Shown piece by piece: positions 10,782 through 22,969 of a stretch of 64,000 nucleotides of DNA. Each line of letters opens with the position of its first letter. Within the stretch, counting starts at the first letter, position 1. This stretch comes from Luzula sylvatica (lineage: Eukaryota > Streptophyta > Magnoliopsida > Poales > Juncaceae): NCBI GenBank assembly GCA_946800325.1, contig OX326956.1, positions 41,909,052-41,973,051 of the forward strand, in the 5' to 3' direction. The position numbers and the translations under genes were made by a program. Below the pieces are notes generated by a model. The model searched no databases, was not told the DNA's origin, and saw only the letters and a list, made by a program, of their open reading frames with translations.

Positions 10782-11702
10782 TCATTGTGAGGTGTCGTTG
10801 GGCTCTAGAGCTTGCTCCTCCATCCACCCGGTTTCGAAGTTTGCGTGGTAGTGCTTGAGTCGATGGCCATTTACCTTGAACGTTTTGTTCGTTTCCTTGC
10901 TTCGAATTTCGACAACCCCAAATGTAGTCACATTGGTGACCACAAAAGGGCCGATCCATCGGGACCGAAGTTTCCCGGGGAAAAGTTTGAGACGAGAGTT
11001 GAATAACAACACTCTTTCCCCTACTTGGAATTCTTTCTTTTGAATCATTCGGTCATGAAATCTTTTGGCCTTTGCCTTGCACAAGCTCGAATTGTCGTAG
11101 GCCTCTTGCCGAAATTCGTCTAGCTCGAGCAATTGGAGCTTACGCGCCGATGCGTCCTTCGGGTAGTCGAGGGCCAATTGCTTGATCGCCCAAAAGGCTT
11201 TGTGCTCTAATTCGACCGGGAGATGGCACGCCTTTCCGTACACGAGTTTGAAAGGAGTCATACCTATTGGCGTTTTGAAGGCGGTACGATACGCCCAAAG
11301 TGCGTCGCCTAGTCGAGAACTCCAATCCTTTCGTGTCGGGTTCACCACTTTCTCCAAAATAGATTTTATTTCTCGATTCGAAACCTCCGCTTGGCCGTTT
11401 GTTTGAGGATGATACGCGGTGGAGGTTCGATGGCTCACATGGTATTTCTCGAGGAGGCCTTGGAGATATCGATTGCAAAAATGGGAGCCTCGATCGCTTA
11501 TAAGAACTCTTGGTATGCCGAATCGTTGAAAGATATTTCTCTTCAAAAAGTCCACCACCGTTTTCGAATCCGCATGCTTGGTTGGTACCGCCTCCACCCA
11601 TTTTGTCACGTAATCTACACACAACAAGATGTAAGTATAGCCAAAAGACGATGGAAACGGGCCCATGAAATCAATGCCCCAAATATCGAATGGTTCACAC
11701 AC
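10782..11702 (-). CDS. Integrase catalytic core and C-terminal part (frame-shifted from gag-pol)
   Basis: An open frame of 306 codons continues the polyprotein in another frame. It holds the rve integrase core: first Asp in WGIDFMGP, second Asp in ISDRGSHF, and Glu in [10 protein letters not shown], spaced as in the D,D35E catalytic triad. A C-terminal DNA-binding part follows ([20 protein letters not shown]). The HHCC zinc-binding part lies at the end of the upstream frame. The break is at a CACACACA tract (11696-11703), where two extra bases shift the frame. The first Met of this frame is not a true start. The protein would insert the cDNA in the nucleus if made as part of an intact polyprotein. 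Confidence 0.9.
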   Translation of the reverse strand: MCEPFDIWGIDFMGPFPSSFGYTYILLCVDYVTKWVEAVPTKHADSKTVVDFLKRNIFQRFGIPRVLISDRGSHFCNRYLQGLLEKYHVSHRTSTAYHPQTNGQAEVSNREIKSILEKVVNPTRKDWSSRLGDALWAYRTAFKTPIGMTPFKLVYGKACHLPVELEHKAFWAIKQLALDYPKDASARKLQLLELDEFRQEAYDNSSLCKAKAKRFHDRMIQKKEFQVGERVLLFNSRLKLFPGKLRSRWIGPFVVTNVTTFGVVEIRSKETNKTFKVNGHRLKHYHANFETGWMEEQALEPNDTSQ

Positions 11703-14700
11703 ATAGATTGAATTGAGGGCATTTGATTTCTACGGCTCAAGTTCCCCGTCTTTTGGCAATTTTCACAACCTTTCACAAAGTTTGCAACGTCTTTATGCAA
11801 GGTTGGCCAATAAAATCCACATTCTTGTACCTTGTGTGTGGTACATGCGATACCGAAATGTCCACCACATTGTAATGTATGACAAAAAGAAAGAATAGAT
11901 TGTACCTCATTTTGGTGAACGCATTTTCGAATTACTTGGTCGGCACAAATGCGGAAAAGGAGCGGGTCCTCCCAAACGTAGAACCGCGCGTTACTTGTCA
12001 TCTTGTCGCGTTGCGCCTTGGAGAAGCTCGGGGGAAATCTTTTCGTGACGATGTAGTTTGCAAGGTCGGCGTACCATGGCGCTTCGACTTGGGCCGCGAG
12101 AACGTGTTCCTCGGGGAATTCCTCGCGAATCGGAACAAGATCTTCGATCTCCAATGGAAGCCGACTCAAATGATCCGCCACGAGATTCTCGCATCCCTTT
12201 TTGTCCTTGATCTCGAGGTTGAATTCTTGAAGCAATAGGATCCATCGAAGCAATCTCGGTTTGCACTCCTTCTTCTTCATCAAGTGTCTCAACGCGCCGT
12301 GGTCCGAAAAGACTATCACCTTTGTACCTAAAAGATAAGAACGAAATTTCTCCAATGCAAAAACAATCGCGAGGAGTTCCTTTTCGGTGGTGGTGTAGTT
12401 TCGTTGGGCATTGTCGAGAGATCTCGAGGCGTACGCGATGACGTGGGGGTCTTTTCCTTCTCTTTGGCCAAGTACCGCCCCCACACTCGTATCGCTTGCG
12501 TCACACATTATCTCGAAAGGTAGCTCCCAATTTGGCGCCTTGATGATTGGTGCCGAGCAAAGCTTTTCCTTGAGATTGTCGAAAGCTTCCTTGCACTTTG
12601 CATTGAACTCGAATTTTGCATCTTTTTGGAGAAGTTGGCACATCGGTTGCGAGGTTTTCGAGAAGTCTTTGATGAAGCGCCTATAGAATCCCGCATGGCC
12701 GAGAAAGGATCGCACGTCTTTTACCGTCTTTGGATACGGAAGTGTCTTGATTACGTCGATTTTCGCCTTGTCGACTTCCATTCCTTTCTCCGAGATCAAA
12801 TGACCTAATACAATTCCATTGCTCACCATGAAGTGGCATTTCTCAAAATTTAAGACAAGGTTAGATTCAATGCATTTCTCGAGTATTTGGGACAAGTGAT
12901 TTAGACACGAGTCGAATGAGTCCCCAAATACCGAGAAATCATCCATAAAAACTTCAATGAATTTGGAAATATAATCGGAGAAAATAGAAAGCATACACCT
13001 TTGAAATGTGCCGGGAGCATTGCATAGCCCGAATGGCATGCGTCGGTACGCGAAGGTACCAAACGGGCAAGTGAATGTGGTCTTCTCTTGATCTTCGGGT
13101 GCGACCGGTATTTGGAAATAACCCGAAAATCCATCGAGGAAGCAATAGAACGGATTTCCCGCGAGTCTTTCTAACATTTGATCGATGAATGGAAGGGGAA
13201 AATGATCCTTCTTTGTCGCCTTATTGAGCTTTCTATAATCGATGCAAACTCGCCACCCGTTTGGAACTCGAGTTGGTACTTGATCGCCTTCATCGTTCTC
13301 AACAATCGTCATCCCCGTTTTCTTCGGTACCACGTGTATTGGCGAGACCCATTTCGAATCGGCGATGGGGTAGATTATTCCGGCGTCGAGTAGCTTGATC
13401 ACCTCTTTCTTTACAACTTCCATCATTGGCGGATTGAGCCGCCTTTGTGGTTCTCGCGAAGGCTTAGCATCGTCCTCGAGAAGGATTCGGTGTGTGCACA
13501 TGGAGGGGGAGATGCCCGGAATGTCGGAGAGTGTCCACCCGAAAGCCTTCTTATTCCTTTTTAGCATCTCGATGAGTTTTTCTTCTTGCTCCTTTGCTAG
13601 GTTCGAGGCGATTATCACCGGCAAAGTTCCCGCTTCATCGAGAAAAGCATACTTTAGTCCAATAGGTAATTTTTTCAATTCTAACCTTGGAGCTTGTTCG
13701 ATTGAAGGTGGAGCTCTTTGCATCGGGATTTCGAGGTCTCTTAGAAAGAGTGCTTGATCTATGCTTCGTTCTTCTTCCAACTCCGACTCGATTTCGAATG
13801 TAGGATTGTCACATCCTTCGAATTCTTCGAACAAAGGGTTTGAGCTCCATTGAAAGTTTTCGAATGAACTATCCATGACCTCTTGTACACAATCGTCGAT
13901 CACGTCCATAGCACTTAAGTTGAGTGTACCTACAATGGGTTCCTTTAGTTTGTCAAAAATATTGAATTTGATTACCTCATCATCGAACTCCATCGTGAGC
14001 TCTCCCGCGTGTACATCGATCTTTGTGCGCGCCGTCTTCAAAAATGGCCGTCCAAGGAGAATCGGGGTTGAATCGTTACTCCCCTCATTCATGTCCAACA
14101 CGTAGAAGTCCGCGGGGAAATAAAGTCCATTCACCGTTACGATCACATCTTCAACTACTCCTACCGGCTTTGTCGTAGATCTATCGGCCAATTGAATTAC
14201 TACTTGTGTATCGTCGAGAGGGCCGAGATCTAGTGTTTTGAAAACCGAGAAGGGCATTACATTGATGGATGCGCCCAAATCGAGCATGCATTTGGGTAAT
14301 TCGTGTTGCCCAATCTTGCAAGGGATAGCGAACATCCCCGGATCTTTGTGCTTTTGGGGGAGTCTCAAAATCGCCGAAACACTCTCCCCCACACTAATCA
14401 ACTCATCTCCTTTCGTCTTTCTTTTGTTCGTGCACAATGCCTTGAGATATTTTGCCAAACGAGGCACTTCTTTGATTGCTTCGAGTAGAGGAATGTTTAC
14501 CTCCACTTTCTTTAAGATGGCAAGCACGTCGTTGTTCGATTCGATTGGCTTTGGGAGACGACTCGGGAAAGGTGGCTTGACTTGAGTCGATTTTGTTTCT
14601 AGTTCTTGAGTTGGTAACGTCGCGGCTTGAGTCGGACTCTTCTTCGGTACCGGTACCTCGAGCTCCTTTTCTTCTTGTACTTCCTTGCTCTTCGAACTTT

Positions 14701-16192
14701 CGCCCACCTCTTTACCGCTTCGGAGCGATATTGCGTTCACATGCCTTTGCTCGGAAGGAGCCAAAGATTGAGATTGGAGTCGAGATGTACCTTGGGATTC
14801 GATTACGTTTACTCGAGTGGCAATTTGATTGATTTGAGTCTCCAAGTTGCCCACATGGCGATTCGTGTTCGAAACCTCTTGCCTTACACTTGAGATCTCT
14901 TGCTTCAATTCTTGCTTAAATTCTTGCTTCATCGTTTCCATGTTTTTATTGACTCCCCCGATTTCTTGTTTGATTATAGAGGTTATACCGTCCATCATTG
15001 TCTTCATATCGAACTCTTGTCCTTGTACCGGTTTCGGTATCGGTTGTGAAGCGTTCGGGTGTTGGTATGTGGCCGGTTTTGTAAACGGTTGGCGATACGG
15101 ATCGGGTTGAGCGTTGTTCGTGTTTGACCATGAGAAGTTCGGGTGATTGCGAAGGTTGGGATTGTACGAGTTTGAGGTGTCGAATTTCTTGTAAACGGCA
15201 TTTGCATCTTCGATCACACTCGGGCATTCATCGGTGTGGTGGGTATTTGCGAGGCAAACCCCACATTTTTTCGTTTCCTCCTTGCCCAAAGCCTTCATGA
15301 TGATCTCGAGCTTGTCGTTAAGCATGTCGACATTGAGGTCGCTACACGCGTTAACTCGGTATTCGACGTTCCTTCTTGATTGAGAATTGGTTGCCATCAC
15401 TTCGAGTAGCTTCTTAATTTCTTCGAGGTCTTTGTTCGCGATACTTCCCCCCGCGGATGCGTTGAGGAATTGGTTCTCCGAGTATCCTAGCCCGTTAATG
15501 AATTGTTCGTAGAGGAATTGGACCGCGACATTGTGGCTTGGGCATTCTTCCTTCAAACGCATGAATCGATCGTAGTATTCGTGGAATGTTTCGTTCGGTT
15601 TTTGCGTTATTGCCAAAAGTTCTCGCCTTATAGCCGCCAATCGAGAGGCCGAAAAGTACCTCTCCTTGAAGAGGGTTGCTACTTCGTTGAATGTGAGAGG
15701 GCCTCTAAGCGCGTAGAACCAATCTTTCGGTCCTTCACCTAATGAGTAAGGAAAAAGAAGAAGAAGAATGTCACTAAAAGCTTCATAATTCGAATATATG
15801 TTTAGTTGAATCTTGAAATCTTTTAAGTGTTTATGAGGGTTTTCCGTGGCTTTTCCATGAAAAATAGGCAATGAGCCTATAATGCTCGGATCCGCTTTGA
15901 AATTCGGAATATTGGGCCTAATAAAATTATAATTATCCTCCACATTTCCAGGTGCTACTAATTCTCTCAAGGTTTTTGGCCTTGGAGCTCTTGTTTCATC
16001 ACCCATATTTGAATTTAAATGAGTAGAGAAAGAAGAAAAAATTTGAGTTTGAAGTTGAGGTTCGTCTTGATCTTCTTGTGTCGGTTCCTTGCTCTTCTTA
16101 GAGCTCTTGTTCCTTCTTTCGATTTCCTTGACAAATGGAAGTAATTCGCCTTTTCGTGATCTTGTGTTGTGCATAAAGTTTTCTTCCTTCAC
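11615..16192 (-). CDS. Gag-Pol polyprotein of the Athila-like element (gag, protease, RT, RNase H, integrase zinc domain)
   Basis: A 1525-codon frame. Domains in order: gag capsid (about residues 85-290; [13 protein letters not shown] and [17 protein letters not shown] are typical of the lineage); CCHC knuckle [14 protein letters not shown] (about 310); aspartic protease with [11 protein letters not shown] (about 640); reverse transcriptase with FMDD in place of YMDD (about 1082); RNase H ([34 protein letters not shown]); and the HHCC integrase zinc domain ([18 protein letters not shown]) just before the frame is lost. The final 30 or so codons are out-of-frame sequence. The start at 16192 lies about 110 bp inside the primer-binding site, consistent with a full N-terminus. 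Gag and pol are fused in one frame. Confidence 0.93.
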   Translation of the reverse strand: MKEENFMHNTRSRKGELLPFVKEIERRNKSSKKSKEPTQEDQDEPQLQTQIFSSFSTHLNSNMGDETRAPRPKTLRELVAPGNVEDNYNFIRPNIPNFKADPSIIGSLPIFHGKATENPHKHLKDFKIQLNIYSNYEAFSDILLLLFPYSLGEGPKDWFYALRGPLTFNEVATLFKERYFSASRLAAIRRELLAITQKPNETFHEYYDRFMRLKEECPSHNVAVQFLYEQFINGLGYSENQFLNASAGGSIANKDLEEIKKLLEVMATNSQSRRNVEYRVNACSDLNVDMLNDKLEIIMKALGKEETKKCGVCLANTHHTDECPSVIEDANAVYKKFDTSNSYNPNLRNHPNFSWSNTNNAQPDPYRQPFTKPATYQHPNASQPIPKPVQGQEFDMKTMMDGITSIIKQEIGGVNKNMETMKQEFKQELKQEISSVRQEVSNTNRHVGNLETQINQIATRVNVIESQGTSRLQSQSLAPSEQRHVNAISLRSGKEVGESSKSKEVQEEKELEVPVPKKSPTQAATLPTQELETKSTQVKPPFPSRLPKPIESNNDVLAILKKVEVNIPLLEAIKEVPRLAKYLKALCTNKRKTKGDELISVGESVSAILRLPQKHKDPGMFAIPCKIGQHELPKCMLDLGASINVMPFSVFKTLDLGPLDDTQVVIQLADRSTTKPVGVVEDVIVTVNGLYFPADFYVLDMNEGSNDSTPILLGRPFLKTARTKIDVHAGELTMEFDDEVIKFNIFDKLKEPIVGTLNLSAMDVIDDCVQEVMDSSFENFQWSSNPLFEEFEGCDNPTFEIESELEEERSIDQALFLRDLEIPMQRAPPSIEQAPRLELKKLPIGLKYAFLDEAGTLPVIIASNLAKEQEEKLIEMLKRNKKAFGWTLSDIPGISPSMCTHRILLEDDAKPSREPQRRLNPPMMEVVKKEVIKLLDAGIIYPIADSKWVSPIHVVPKKTGMTIVENDEGDQVPTRVPNGWRVCIDYRKLNKATKKDHFPLPFIDQMLERLAGNPFYCFLDGFSGYFQIPVAPEDQEKTTFTCPFGTFAYRRMPFGLCNAPGTFQRCMLSIFSDYISKFIEVFMDDFSVFGDSFDSCLNHLSQILEKCIESNLVLNFEKCHFMVSNGIVLGHLISEKGMEVDKAKIDVIKTLPYPKTVKDVRSFLGHAGFYRRFIKDFSKTSQPMCQLLQKDAKFEFNAKCKEAFDNLKEKLCSAPIIKAPNWELPFEIMCDASDTSVGAVLGQREGKDPHVIAYASRSLDNAQRNYTTTEKELLAIVFALEKFRSYLLGTKVIVFSDHGALRHLMKKKECKPRLLRWILLLQEFNLEIKDKKGCENLVADHLSRLPLEIEDLVPIREEFPEEHVLAAQVEAPWYADLANYIVTKRFPPSFSKAQRDKMTSNARFYVWEDPLLFRICADQVIRKCVHQNEVQSILSFCHTLQCGGHFGIACTTHKVQECGFYWPTLHKDVANFVKGCENCQKTGNLSRRNQMPSIQSMCVNHSIFGALISWARFHRLLAILTSCCV

Positions 16193-16284
16193 CTAGATTG
16201 TCACAAAAGAAACAAAGAAGTGAGTAAACAAATTTATGAATTTAAATCTCAAGTTTCGATCTAAAATATTGACTTAAACACCGC

Positions 16285-16302
16285 TCCCCGGCAGCGGCGC
16301 CA
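16285..16302 (-). other. Primer-binding site, tRNA-Asp type
   Basis: Two bases inside the 5' LTR the minus strand reads TGGCGCCGCTGCCGGGGA. It ends in the complement of a tRNA CCA tail and matches the 3' end of plant tRNA-Asp(GUC) as I remember it, with one difference. It fixes the transcription direction as minus. Confidence 0.85.
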
Positions 16303-16304
16303 TT

Positions 16305-17465
16305 TGATGTGCGGGTTTTTAGCGTGTAAAATTATCGTTGTATTCGAAAACCCGATTCAATCAATAAGTATGAAAATAAATGTGTATAGTGGAAAATATG
16401 AAAGTTCGTTCCACGGGGAGCAAATGCGTCAAAATTTGGATCAAAATGGATGAGAAATAACGAAGAAAATTCACAGAAGATAGTCCGTTACAACGGAAGT
16501 AAGTTACGTTACAACGGACTTGAGTGGAAATTCTGGCGCTAAGTGTGAGATGAACGTCCGTTACAACGGATGAAACTCCGTTATAACGCACTAAACTGGT
16601 CCGTTATAACGAACAGGGGTTGCGTTGCAACGGATTGGTTAATACGTTACAACGGACCACGATGTCCGTTACAACGCACTAGTATGAGTGATATTGAATA
16701 TTTTTCCTTGCTGGTCCGTTACAACGGAAGTAAATTGCGTTACAACGGAGTACCAACAGACTGAAAGTCAGGTACAAACCGAATGGTCCGTTATAACGCA
16801 AGTTAGGTTCCGTTACAACGGAGTTTGTTCTGGATTTCGAATTTGTAATTTGAATTGAGGTTTGAATTGAAGGTTTGTTTTGGGATTGATTTAATGGAAA
16901 TTTGCACTAAGTTTAAGGCAGTAATTGAGAGCAAAAGATCAAGTTAAAAGACAAAGTTTAGAACAAAGATTCGATTCAAGTAAACAAGAAACTAAAGATT
17001 CATTAAACCGAGAATTCTCTACACAAACCCAATTTCGAATTTTAAACTACAAGAATTACAAGAAAGGAAAGAAAACACCTAGAGAGATGAAGAAAGCTTC
17101 GAGTCTCGTCTTGGATGCCTTCTCCGTTGCTTGAGATGCTAGAAAGCTAGTCGCCTCACGCACGTTTCCTTTCGTACCGATCCACTCGCCAATCGAAGAA
17201 AGCTCCGTACCGGTTGAGTGAACTCGAGATTGCAAGAAGTCCAATTGGAAGAAAGCTTCCGAGTGGAATAGCGTATACTTGACTCCTTGCTTGCGTGGAT
17301 TCGGATGAAGAAAGCTCCACCTCAATCCTCGCAACTCGATCTTCGTCGAAGTGTAAACCGATTCACCGAATGAAGTAAGCTTCTATTCGGTGATCGATCT
17401 TAGAAAATTATCGTTCGTAGTTGCAATCCTTGCGTGTTCTTGAAAGTTCTTGGACTTGCTTAAGA

Positions 17466-17516
<51 letters not shown>

Positions 17517-17975
17517 GGCGTAAAAGAGCGTACCAAACTCGTGGCCCTTGTGGTCCTATTTATAGCACTCACGGAGTCTTCTTATTGGCCACGAGTTGGT
17601 GAAGAGGATTGAGGGTAATGAGGTAATTTCCATCAAAGGTAGGTGGGCTGGATAAGGGCTAAGGATTGAGTGGTTTTCGTATAAACTTGTGTGTAAGTTT
17701 TCATCATGATGATTGTTTGCCTCCCGTCTCATTCAAGTACCGAATATATAGGTGTAATATATCGTTTTCACTCCTCTTGACGTGTTGGAGACAACTACAC
17801 TCTCCAAATTCCCAGAAATCCCTTCTAATTCCTGTGTTTAAGCAGTAAAACATACTTAGTGAAAAAATATTCATGTTATCTCAAATATGATTAATAAAGT
17901 ATATAGAATTGTTCTTCACAAGGGCTAAAATCCCAAATTTACGCATTAAATTTGTGCCTTATTTGCCTCACATCA
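16305..17975 (-). repeat. 5' LTR of the Athila-like element (1671 bp)
   Basis: Copy of the LTR at 7325-9007 with the same tips and the same palindrome array (16481-16825). The only difference I see is at the GA microsatellite, so few or no substitutions separate the two LTRs. Confidence 0.95.
16481..16825. repeat. Array of 12 CCGTTACAACGG-type palindromes in the 5' LTR
   Basis: Same copies and spacing as in the other LTR. In the transcribed direction this array lies in the 3' part of the LTR, close to the primer-binding site. Confidence 0.9.
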
Positions 17976-18009
17976 GTCAAATAAAATAAAATTCCAAAAA
18001 AAAAAAAAA

Positions 18010-18098
18010 CACGGTGAACAGTACCAGGTGAACAGTAACAGTGCCGAGTTGAACAGTACCAAGTGAACAGTGTTGAACAGTACCGGGTGAACAGTGAT
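18010..18098. repeat. Cluster of six GAACAGT motifs
   Basis: GTGAACAGTACC-like units start at about 18016, 18030, 18051, 18065, 18075 and 18089, at spacings of 10-21 bp. The cluster follows a poly-A tract just to the right of the Athila-like insertion. Confidence 0.75.
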
Positions 18099-18394
18099 CG
18101 ATGATGTGGCCTCACCATATCTCTTCTATTCAAAAATTAATGGGAGGGGTAAATTCGGATTCCAAAGAGGTCGCTCAATTGGCAAAAATAATAATAACCG
18201 ATGACGTGCTCTTTCGGGTCCATTTCAGGTATATGTTCCGTATTTTTTTTGGAATTTTACATTTATTTCATGTTTACATTGAAATTATATTTGTATGATA
18301 TTAAGTTCATATTAATCTTATGTGCAGAGGTATTTTCGACATTTTTTGAACTCTCGGGGTTTATATGGTATTTTCTCGGTCGCGCTTTTGATAT

Positions 18395-18562
18395 TTCTCT
18401 CATCATCATCTCATCTATCATCAACATTGTCATATCATCATCGTATCATCATCTCATCATGATCATCATCATCTCCTCATGATAATCATAACCATCATGA
18501 TCATCATCAGATCATCATGATAATCATCTCATCATGAACATCATCATTATCATCATCATGCG
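18395..18562. repeat. Degenerate (ATC)n microsatellite
   Basis: CATCAT and TCATGATCATC units fill this stretch with many interruptions. There is no gene. Confidence 0.85.
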
Positions 18563-18599
18563 GTGCTTATAATTTTTATAACAATACATAGAGTTTTTC

Positions 18600-20640
18600 A
18601 TTTAAATCAAGATGCCTATGAATGATGACTCGGCAATACAAATACGAAAAAACAAGAGCAAGACAAAAAAATGTTATTTTCAAACAACGAATACATGAAA
18701 TTTCTCATAGTTAAATGATATGATGTTTGTAATTGCTATTTGTATAAGAAATTATGAAAAATACAAGCCCGGTGTTATTTGCAAACTACATAATACAAAT
18801 GCGAGAAATGAAATATGAAATAACAAGTGCAAAATATAAAATATGAACAATAATACAAATATGATATGCGAATATGACAACGAAAAACAAATACCAATAT
18901 TATTACCAATAACAATACGAACAACAAAATACAAATACAAATGAGTAGTAATATCAATAAAAACAACAAAATACGAGAAACAAAAACAAATACAAATAAA
19001 AAATGAAAAGCCAAGACATGCAACTAGAAAATATGAACACAAATATAAATACAAAACATACTGTGATATGCTAAATTGGAAAATACAAAATAGGACATAC
19101 AAAATAAGATTTAAAAAAAATGAAATATGAATTATGAAATACGAAAAAAAAAATATGAGTGCCAGTGAAATACGATAGTATTGAAAATATAAATATACGT
19201 AAAATGAATACCCATATGAACACCAATACGAATACAAATTACAAATAACGAATAACGAATGATGAAATAAGAAATACAAAATACAAAATAAGAAATATTC
19301 AAACTTGCATCCTCAATAAATAAATTATAAAACAAAAGGCAAAAAACAAAACATACATTATTTTAAATCAATATTAAGCATGCGATTCCTTTGGATGCAG
19401 CTTTAAAAAAATTAGAAACATATACAAAATACAAATTATACATTCTCGGGTTATTGTAGTCAAAGAAATTGATATTTGTAATGTAAACTATGATATGCAA
19501 AATAGTAAATACAAAATACGAATTAAAAAAAAAATGCGAACTATGAAATGCGTAATATGAAATGGCAAAAAAAATATGAGTGCCAATACAAAACGAAATA
19601 CGATACGAATCGAAATATGAATATACGAAAAACGAATACCCATATGAACAATAATACGAATTTTAAAGAAATAACCGTTTGAATTGTTCAAGAAAATCGG
19701 CTTTTGAACAATTCAAATGATTTTTGCTCTAGAATTTATGAAAATCATGATTTACTGAGGCAAATGAGAATACAAATACACATACCGACTATCAAATACA
19801 AACAAAAAATACAATACAAATAGCCATAAAGATACAAATACATATTTGAATGAAAAGACGAAATATGAATTGTGAATTATAAAACAGAAAAGACGCAATA
19901 AAAACATGAAACACGAAAACGAATACGAATACTAAAACGATAAACATACTGATACCAATACCAAAACAAATACAAACTATGAACTTCGAAATATGAATAA
20001 TTAATTTGGAATTATGAATTATGAAATGCGAAAAAATAGAAAATACGAGTATGAATACGAAATAGGAATAAGAATGGTAATAAAAAATATACGAAAATAT
20101 ACTAATATATTGACACAAATACGATTACAAGTGGCGAAATCGGAAATCGGAAATCCGAAATACAAAATCCGAAACATTTTAGCTTTCATTCTCAATAAAA
20201 TATTACAACGACTACTAAGTTCATTTTTCTGATTTTGCCGATGATGTATACAAAAATAAAAATATTAAAACAAAAATCATTTGAATTATTCAATAAATTC
20301 GGCTCTTGAACAATTCAAACGGTTGTTGCTCTAAATTTTTTCAAAATCATGATTTACTAAGGCAATCGCAGCGTACATACATATTTTATGTACAAACGAA
20401 AGTGTTCGGTTTTTTTAATGCATCCTTTTGAGAATTCGGAATAAATCAAATGGTTAATTCGAAACATGGATACACGTATTCATATGAAATAACAAGATTA
20501 ATTTGAAGCACAAATATGAATGACATGTATCGTGCCATGTTAAATAACGATACACTCATCGATTTGAAATCACGAATACAAAAAAGAAATAGAAAATATA
20601 TATGAAGAAACGCACGAGCACCAATTTGAAACAAAAACGA
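18600..20640. repeat. Long purine/A-biased low-complexity tract with direct repeats
   Basis: About 2 kb built from short A-rich words such as ATACAAATACGAAATATGAA. The minus-strand frames here are artefacts of this composition (runs of F, Y, I, C, S). Embedded in it and just beyond are three diverged copies of an 80-bp block with TCGGCTCTTGAACAATTCAAA and ATCATGATTTAC: about 19680-19765, 20285-20365 and 20830-20915. The last two are each preceded by GATGATGTATA. Confidence 0.75.
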
Positions 20641-20654
20641 ACACAAAAATTAGT

Positions 20655-20675
20655 ACCACCACTACCATCATCATG

Positions 20676-20710
<35 letters not shown>

Positions 20711-20772
20711 AATCATCGTTATCATCGTCATCATCACCATCATCATCATCATCATCATCATCATCATTATTG
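20655..20772. repeat. (CAT)n microsatellite
   Basis: Nearly pure CAT/ATC repeats with a few interruptions. The Asp- and Met-rich frames on the minus strand here are spurious. Confidence 0.95.
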
Positions 20773-21296
20773 CCGTCTTGATTTTGTCGATGATGTATAA
20801 AAAATAAACAAATTCTACAACAGAAATTATTTGAATTGTTCAAGAAAGTCGGCTCTTGAATGATTGAAATAGTATTTATTGTAAAATTTATTCATATCAT
20901 GATTTACCGAGGTAAACTTATAATAATTGTATATTTTATTATTAAATGAAAAGTTTGGATATATTTAATTGTGTAATTTTTAATTATTTAATTAATTAGA
21001 ACTTTATATTGTTGTCATTTTTTTTCTTTTATTATTAAAATTCATATATTATTGTTTGTTTATTTGTTATGAAATACTTATGATTTGTTTATTTTATTCA
21101 TATATGTTACATTCGTTATATATTCATAATTTATTGATATCATGCGCGCAACAAGCATATATGATATATTTATTTACATTCGAGAAATTATATTAATTTG
21201 CAACATTAAAAATAAGCAATAAAATACCACAAAAACCCAACAAAAAAAATTAATATAAAAAAAATTTAGTCTCGAACTCAAGAATACTGGGAGAAC

Positions 21297-21328
21297 TCCC
21301 GCGCGAATGCGCGCGGCTAAAAGCTAGT
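21297..21328 (+). mobile_element. Helitron 3' terminus (plus strand)
   Basis: The hairpin CCGCGCG-AAT-GCGCGCGG is followed by CTAAAAG and CTAG, with a host T next. The element body would lie to the left, in the low-complexity block. The 5' TC end was not located. Confidence 0.65.
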
Positions 21329-21329
21329 A

Positions 21330-22160
21330 CATTATAATTTAATAACTATCCTAATTACTAACAAAATTCGATTACAATTCCCCTTCCATTATTATCCTAA
21401 AACACACACCCTCGATCCAAAATTGGCCCCAACCCATACTGGTGCCGCAGTCAATGTTGGTACCAGTCCTCCAGTTGCTTCTCCAAAATTGGCCCCAACC
21501 CATACTGACAGTAAGATCCTCTCTCTTCAACAATATTAGACCCCATAATTCCCAACAATATTAAACTACAGTAGTCGGTGGTTGGTGAATTGCTTAATTG
21601 AGCCTCATTTTTATCCAATATTTATCAATTAACCCTCAATTAAGATTTGGTTTATAGTAGATTTATCCCTATCGGTACACTTAAATACAACGAAAACACG
21701 GGCGAGGACTGAGACTTACCATTTGTATCAGTTCATATGATCAGAACCAATAAATCACAAACAATATTTAACTTGGTATATAACTGGATCTGTGCCACCC
21801 TACCAGGCGAGGTAGGTTGATCTTGTCGTGGTGGTCGTACCAGGCGAGACAGAGGAGTTGTTTAGGGGGGAAGAATAGGAAGAAATAAATCTCACCAAAG
21901 GCAGAAAGACTGAATTTCCTGATAAGAGACGAGGTCTCGTATCGTCGTGTTGTCTTATTGCCCGCCGATACAGGAGGAATTTTCCGTCGTGGTCGTAAGT
22001 GAGAGAGGAGCTGTGTGGGAAGCAAAGGTTTGGGCAGGCCTTTTTTTTTCGGGCTGGGTTTTTCTAATCAAATTTCAGCCCTTCATAAAAGATAAGCCGA
22101 CGGTTCATACTCAAGAGTCAAGACTCCAAATAAAGATTCTAAATAAGAACTTCATTGAAC
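21330..22160. other. Intergenic, no gene seen
   Basis: It contains a 25-bp direct repeat (CCAAAATTGGCCCCAACCC, at about 21418 and 21484). The short open frames have no recognisable domain. Confidence 0.5.
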
Positions 22161-22163
22161 CGC

Positions 22164-22165
<2 letters not shown>

Positions 22166-22195
<30 letters not shown>
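22166..22195. repeat. (TA)n microsatellite
   Basis: About 14 TA units at the left edge of the foldback region. Confidence 0.95.
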
Positions 22196-22206
22196 CAAGT
22201 TTGCTA

Positions 22207-22660
22207 AAGAGAATTCAAAAAACGAATCCAAAAAGAATTCACGCGTTCAAAATATACTGATGAAACTAGCAAAATATCATATTCAAATTAGCAAAATATA
22301 CCGATGAATTCAATATGTTTAACATAATTAAAATTGAGAATAAAATAATATATTTCAATAGTATATTTTGCTCTTTGGATTCTTTTTGAATTCTTTTTAT
22401 GAATTCTTGTTAGCGCACACACACACATAAAAGAATTCAAAAAAGAATCCAAAGACAAAAATATACTATCAAAATAAGCAGAATATATTCTTGTATTTAT
22501 CAGAATATACTATTGAAAATATGTTATTTTATTCTCAATTTTAACTATGTTAACATATTAGATTAATCAATATATTTTGCTAATTTGAATAGTATATTTT
22601 GCTAGTTTCATCAGTATATTTTCCACGCATGAATTTTTTTTTTTTTTTGGATTCTCCTTA
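22207..22660. mobile_element. Nested foldback MITE-like element
   Basis: Two arms of about 200 bp, 22207-22415 and 22430-22655, are inverted copies around a short CACACACA spacer. Both contain GAATTCAAAAAAGAATCC and CTAGCAAAATAT or their complements, and each arm is itself flanked by GAATTC-type inverted ends. Both outer sides abut TA microsatellites, so the target duplication may be hidden in TA. Confidence 0.65.
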
Positions 22661-22664
22661 GGAA

Positions 22665-22797
<133 letters not shown>

Positions 22798-22899
22798 ATA
22801 ATAATTAATATATATTATTATATTAATTATACATAATTTAATTAGTATACATTGTTACAATGATAGATATCATAATATATTAATAATATGGATATAATG

Positions 22900-22908
22900 A
22901 CAATAATA

Positions 22909-22965
<57 letters not shown>
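22900..22965. repeat. (TTA)n microsatellite
   Basis: About 20 ATT units in AT-rich intergenic DNA. Confidence 0.95.
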
Positions 22966-22966
<1 letters not shown>

Positions 22967-22969
22967 CAT

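Larger units (their letters stand above)
7325..17975 (-). mobile_element. Athila-like Ty3/gypsy LTR retrotransposon, full length
   Basis: A complete element of 10,651 bp transcribed on the minus strand. It has two near-identical LTRs beginning TGATGTG and ending CACATCA, and a perfect 5-bp target duplication GTCAA (7320-7324 and 17976-17980). Order in the minus direction: 5' LTR, tRNA primer-binding site, gag-protease-RT-RNase H-integrase, about 1.8 kb of non-coding DNA, polypurine tract, 3' LTR. The gag type, the DLGAS protease and the apparent tRNA-Asp primer site fit the Athila lineage. No envelope-like ORF was found between integrase and the 3' LTR. LTR similarity indicates a recent insertion; a dinucleotide frameshift splits the integrase. 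Confidence 0.93.

Noticed and set aside
11140..15742. Many plus- and minus-strand frames of 60-160 codons overlapping the gag-pol region
   Set aside because: They are shadows of the 1525-codon gag-pol frame and the integrase frame in other frames or on the other strand.
18752..20118. Several minus-strand open frames rich in F, I, Y, C and S (up to 175 codons) that resemble membrane proteins
   Set aside because: They come from A-biased low-complexity repeats; no conserved motif, no splice or promoter context.
20556..20843. Asp-rich and Met-rich frames
   Set aside because: Translations of a CAT/ATC microsatellite in different frames.
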